NCBI RefSeq assembly: GCF_004135205.1
Contig: NZ_CP035490.1
Location: 3,117,501 to 3,181,500, forward strand
Direction: 5' to 3'
Length of the DNA stretch: 64,000 nt
From: Hahella sp. KA22
GTDB lineage: Bacteria > Pseudomonadota > Gammaproteobacteria > Pseudomonadales > Oleiphilaceae
The stretch's first letter is position 1, and the number at the start of each line of letters is the position of its first letter. Below, one piece after another: positions 63,775 to 64,000 of this stretch. The notes below the pieces were generated by a model that saw nothing but the letters and a program-made list of their open reading frames with translations, had not been told where the DNA came from and searched no databases. The translations under genes were made by a program, and so were the position numbers.

Positions 63775-64000
63775 AGCCCAAGCTCCTCTGCATTGGGTAA
63801 TTCGAAGGGGCCGGGGTCATCCGTCAGCTTGATGTGGTCGCCGTAGAACGGAAACATCTTCCAGCCCAGATCCCGTTGTTCAATGGCGTGTGCGGCGGCG
63901 CCGGGTAACCGCAACATCAAATACAGCATGACGGCGGCGTGCTCGTTCATCGCCAGATCGTGCAGCGCCGCCGCGGCCACGCCGGACAGTGACAGCGGCG
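63771..64000 (-). CDS. citrate synthase-like protein, first of a tandem pair (partial)
   Basis: Only the last 76 codons lie in the window. The visible tail (LSLSGVAAAALHDLAMNEHAAVMLYLMLRLPGAAAHAIEQ) follows the citrate synthase C-terminal helices. The frame continues beyond the end of the window, so the catalytic residues cannot be seen. The stop overlaps the start of the next gene by four bases. Together the two suggest a heteromeric citrate-synthase-fold enzyme. Confidence 0.65.
   Translation of the reverse strand, partial: PLSLSGVAAAALHDLAMNEHAAVMLYLMLRLPGAAAHAIEQRDLGWKMFPFYGDHIKLTDDPGPFELPNAEELGL

Overview
The window looks like chromosomal core DNA of a marine gammaproteobacterium. Codon use is moderately GC-rich. 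Many genes are of the Pseudomonas/Oceanospirillales type: FimL, NhaB, MltD, TusBCDE, NfuA, a class I AroG and a FabI enoyl-ACP reductase. From memory the best match is a Hahella-like genome (H. chejuensis relatives). That is inference, because no search could be run. I see no phage, insertion sequence, integron or CRISPR array.

Layout. 1-4.8 kb: the end of an MBL-fold hydrolase gene, a degenerate extended-SDR protein, two unknown small genes, yegD, an unusual membrane-anchored GspG-like protein and a DUF6316 gene. 5.0-11.1 kb: an orphan glycerol-type periplasmic binding protein, a SulP anion transporter overlapping a tandem universal stress protein gene, aroG, and a 52-residue Arg/Cys-rich small protein. 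11.4-14.8 kb: a DUF1631-PilZ pair and a lipoprotein hydrolase. 15.0-45.0 kb: a housekeeping block (fabI, yejABEF, an HDOD protein gene, mltD, gloB, a methyltransferase, rnhA, dnaQ, nhaB, fimL, an SCP2 protein gene, sohB, acuI, a CPA2 antiporter gene, DUF934-cysI, metH, nfuA). Its order closely resembles the fabI-to-nfuA region of Pseudomonas as I remember it. 45.1-48.7 kb: ybiB-tusEBCD, yccA and tRNA-Ser(UGA), again Pseudomonas-like. 49.3-54.7 kb: trpS, a Gfo/Idh oxidoreductase, and a truncated KdpD-like kinase gene convergent with a TrkH-type K+ transporter gene.

54.8-62.2 kb is the most distinctive part. It holds a secreted unknown protein, then YfiR, a CHASE8-HAMP histidine kinase, a stand-alone receiver, a REC-GGDEF-EAL protein and a TonB-dependent receptor, all on the + strand. 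It reads as a rewired Yfi (Tpb) cyclic-di-GMP circuit. The YfiN-like CHASE8 sensor drives a histidine kinase instead of a cyclase, and an outer-membrane receptor lies where YfiB might be expected. The window ends with an SDR enzyme and two overlapping citrate-synthase-like genes whose catalytic residues look eroded.

At the non-coding scale, two copies of a hairpin repeat (28497-28536 and 40403-40441) share a 3' flank. They differ by a compensatory base-pair change and by loops that are near reverse complements of each other. Most terminators between convergent genes can be seen and are listed. Positions of motifs inside proteins are approximate.
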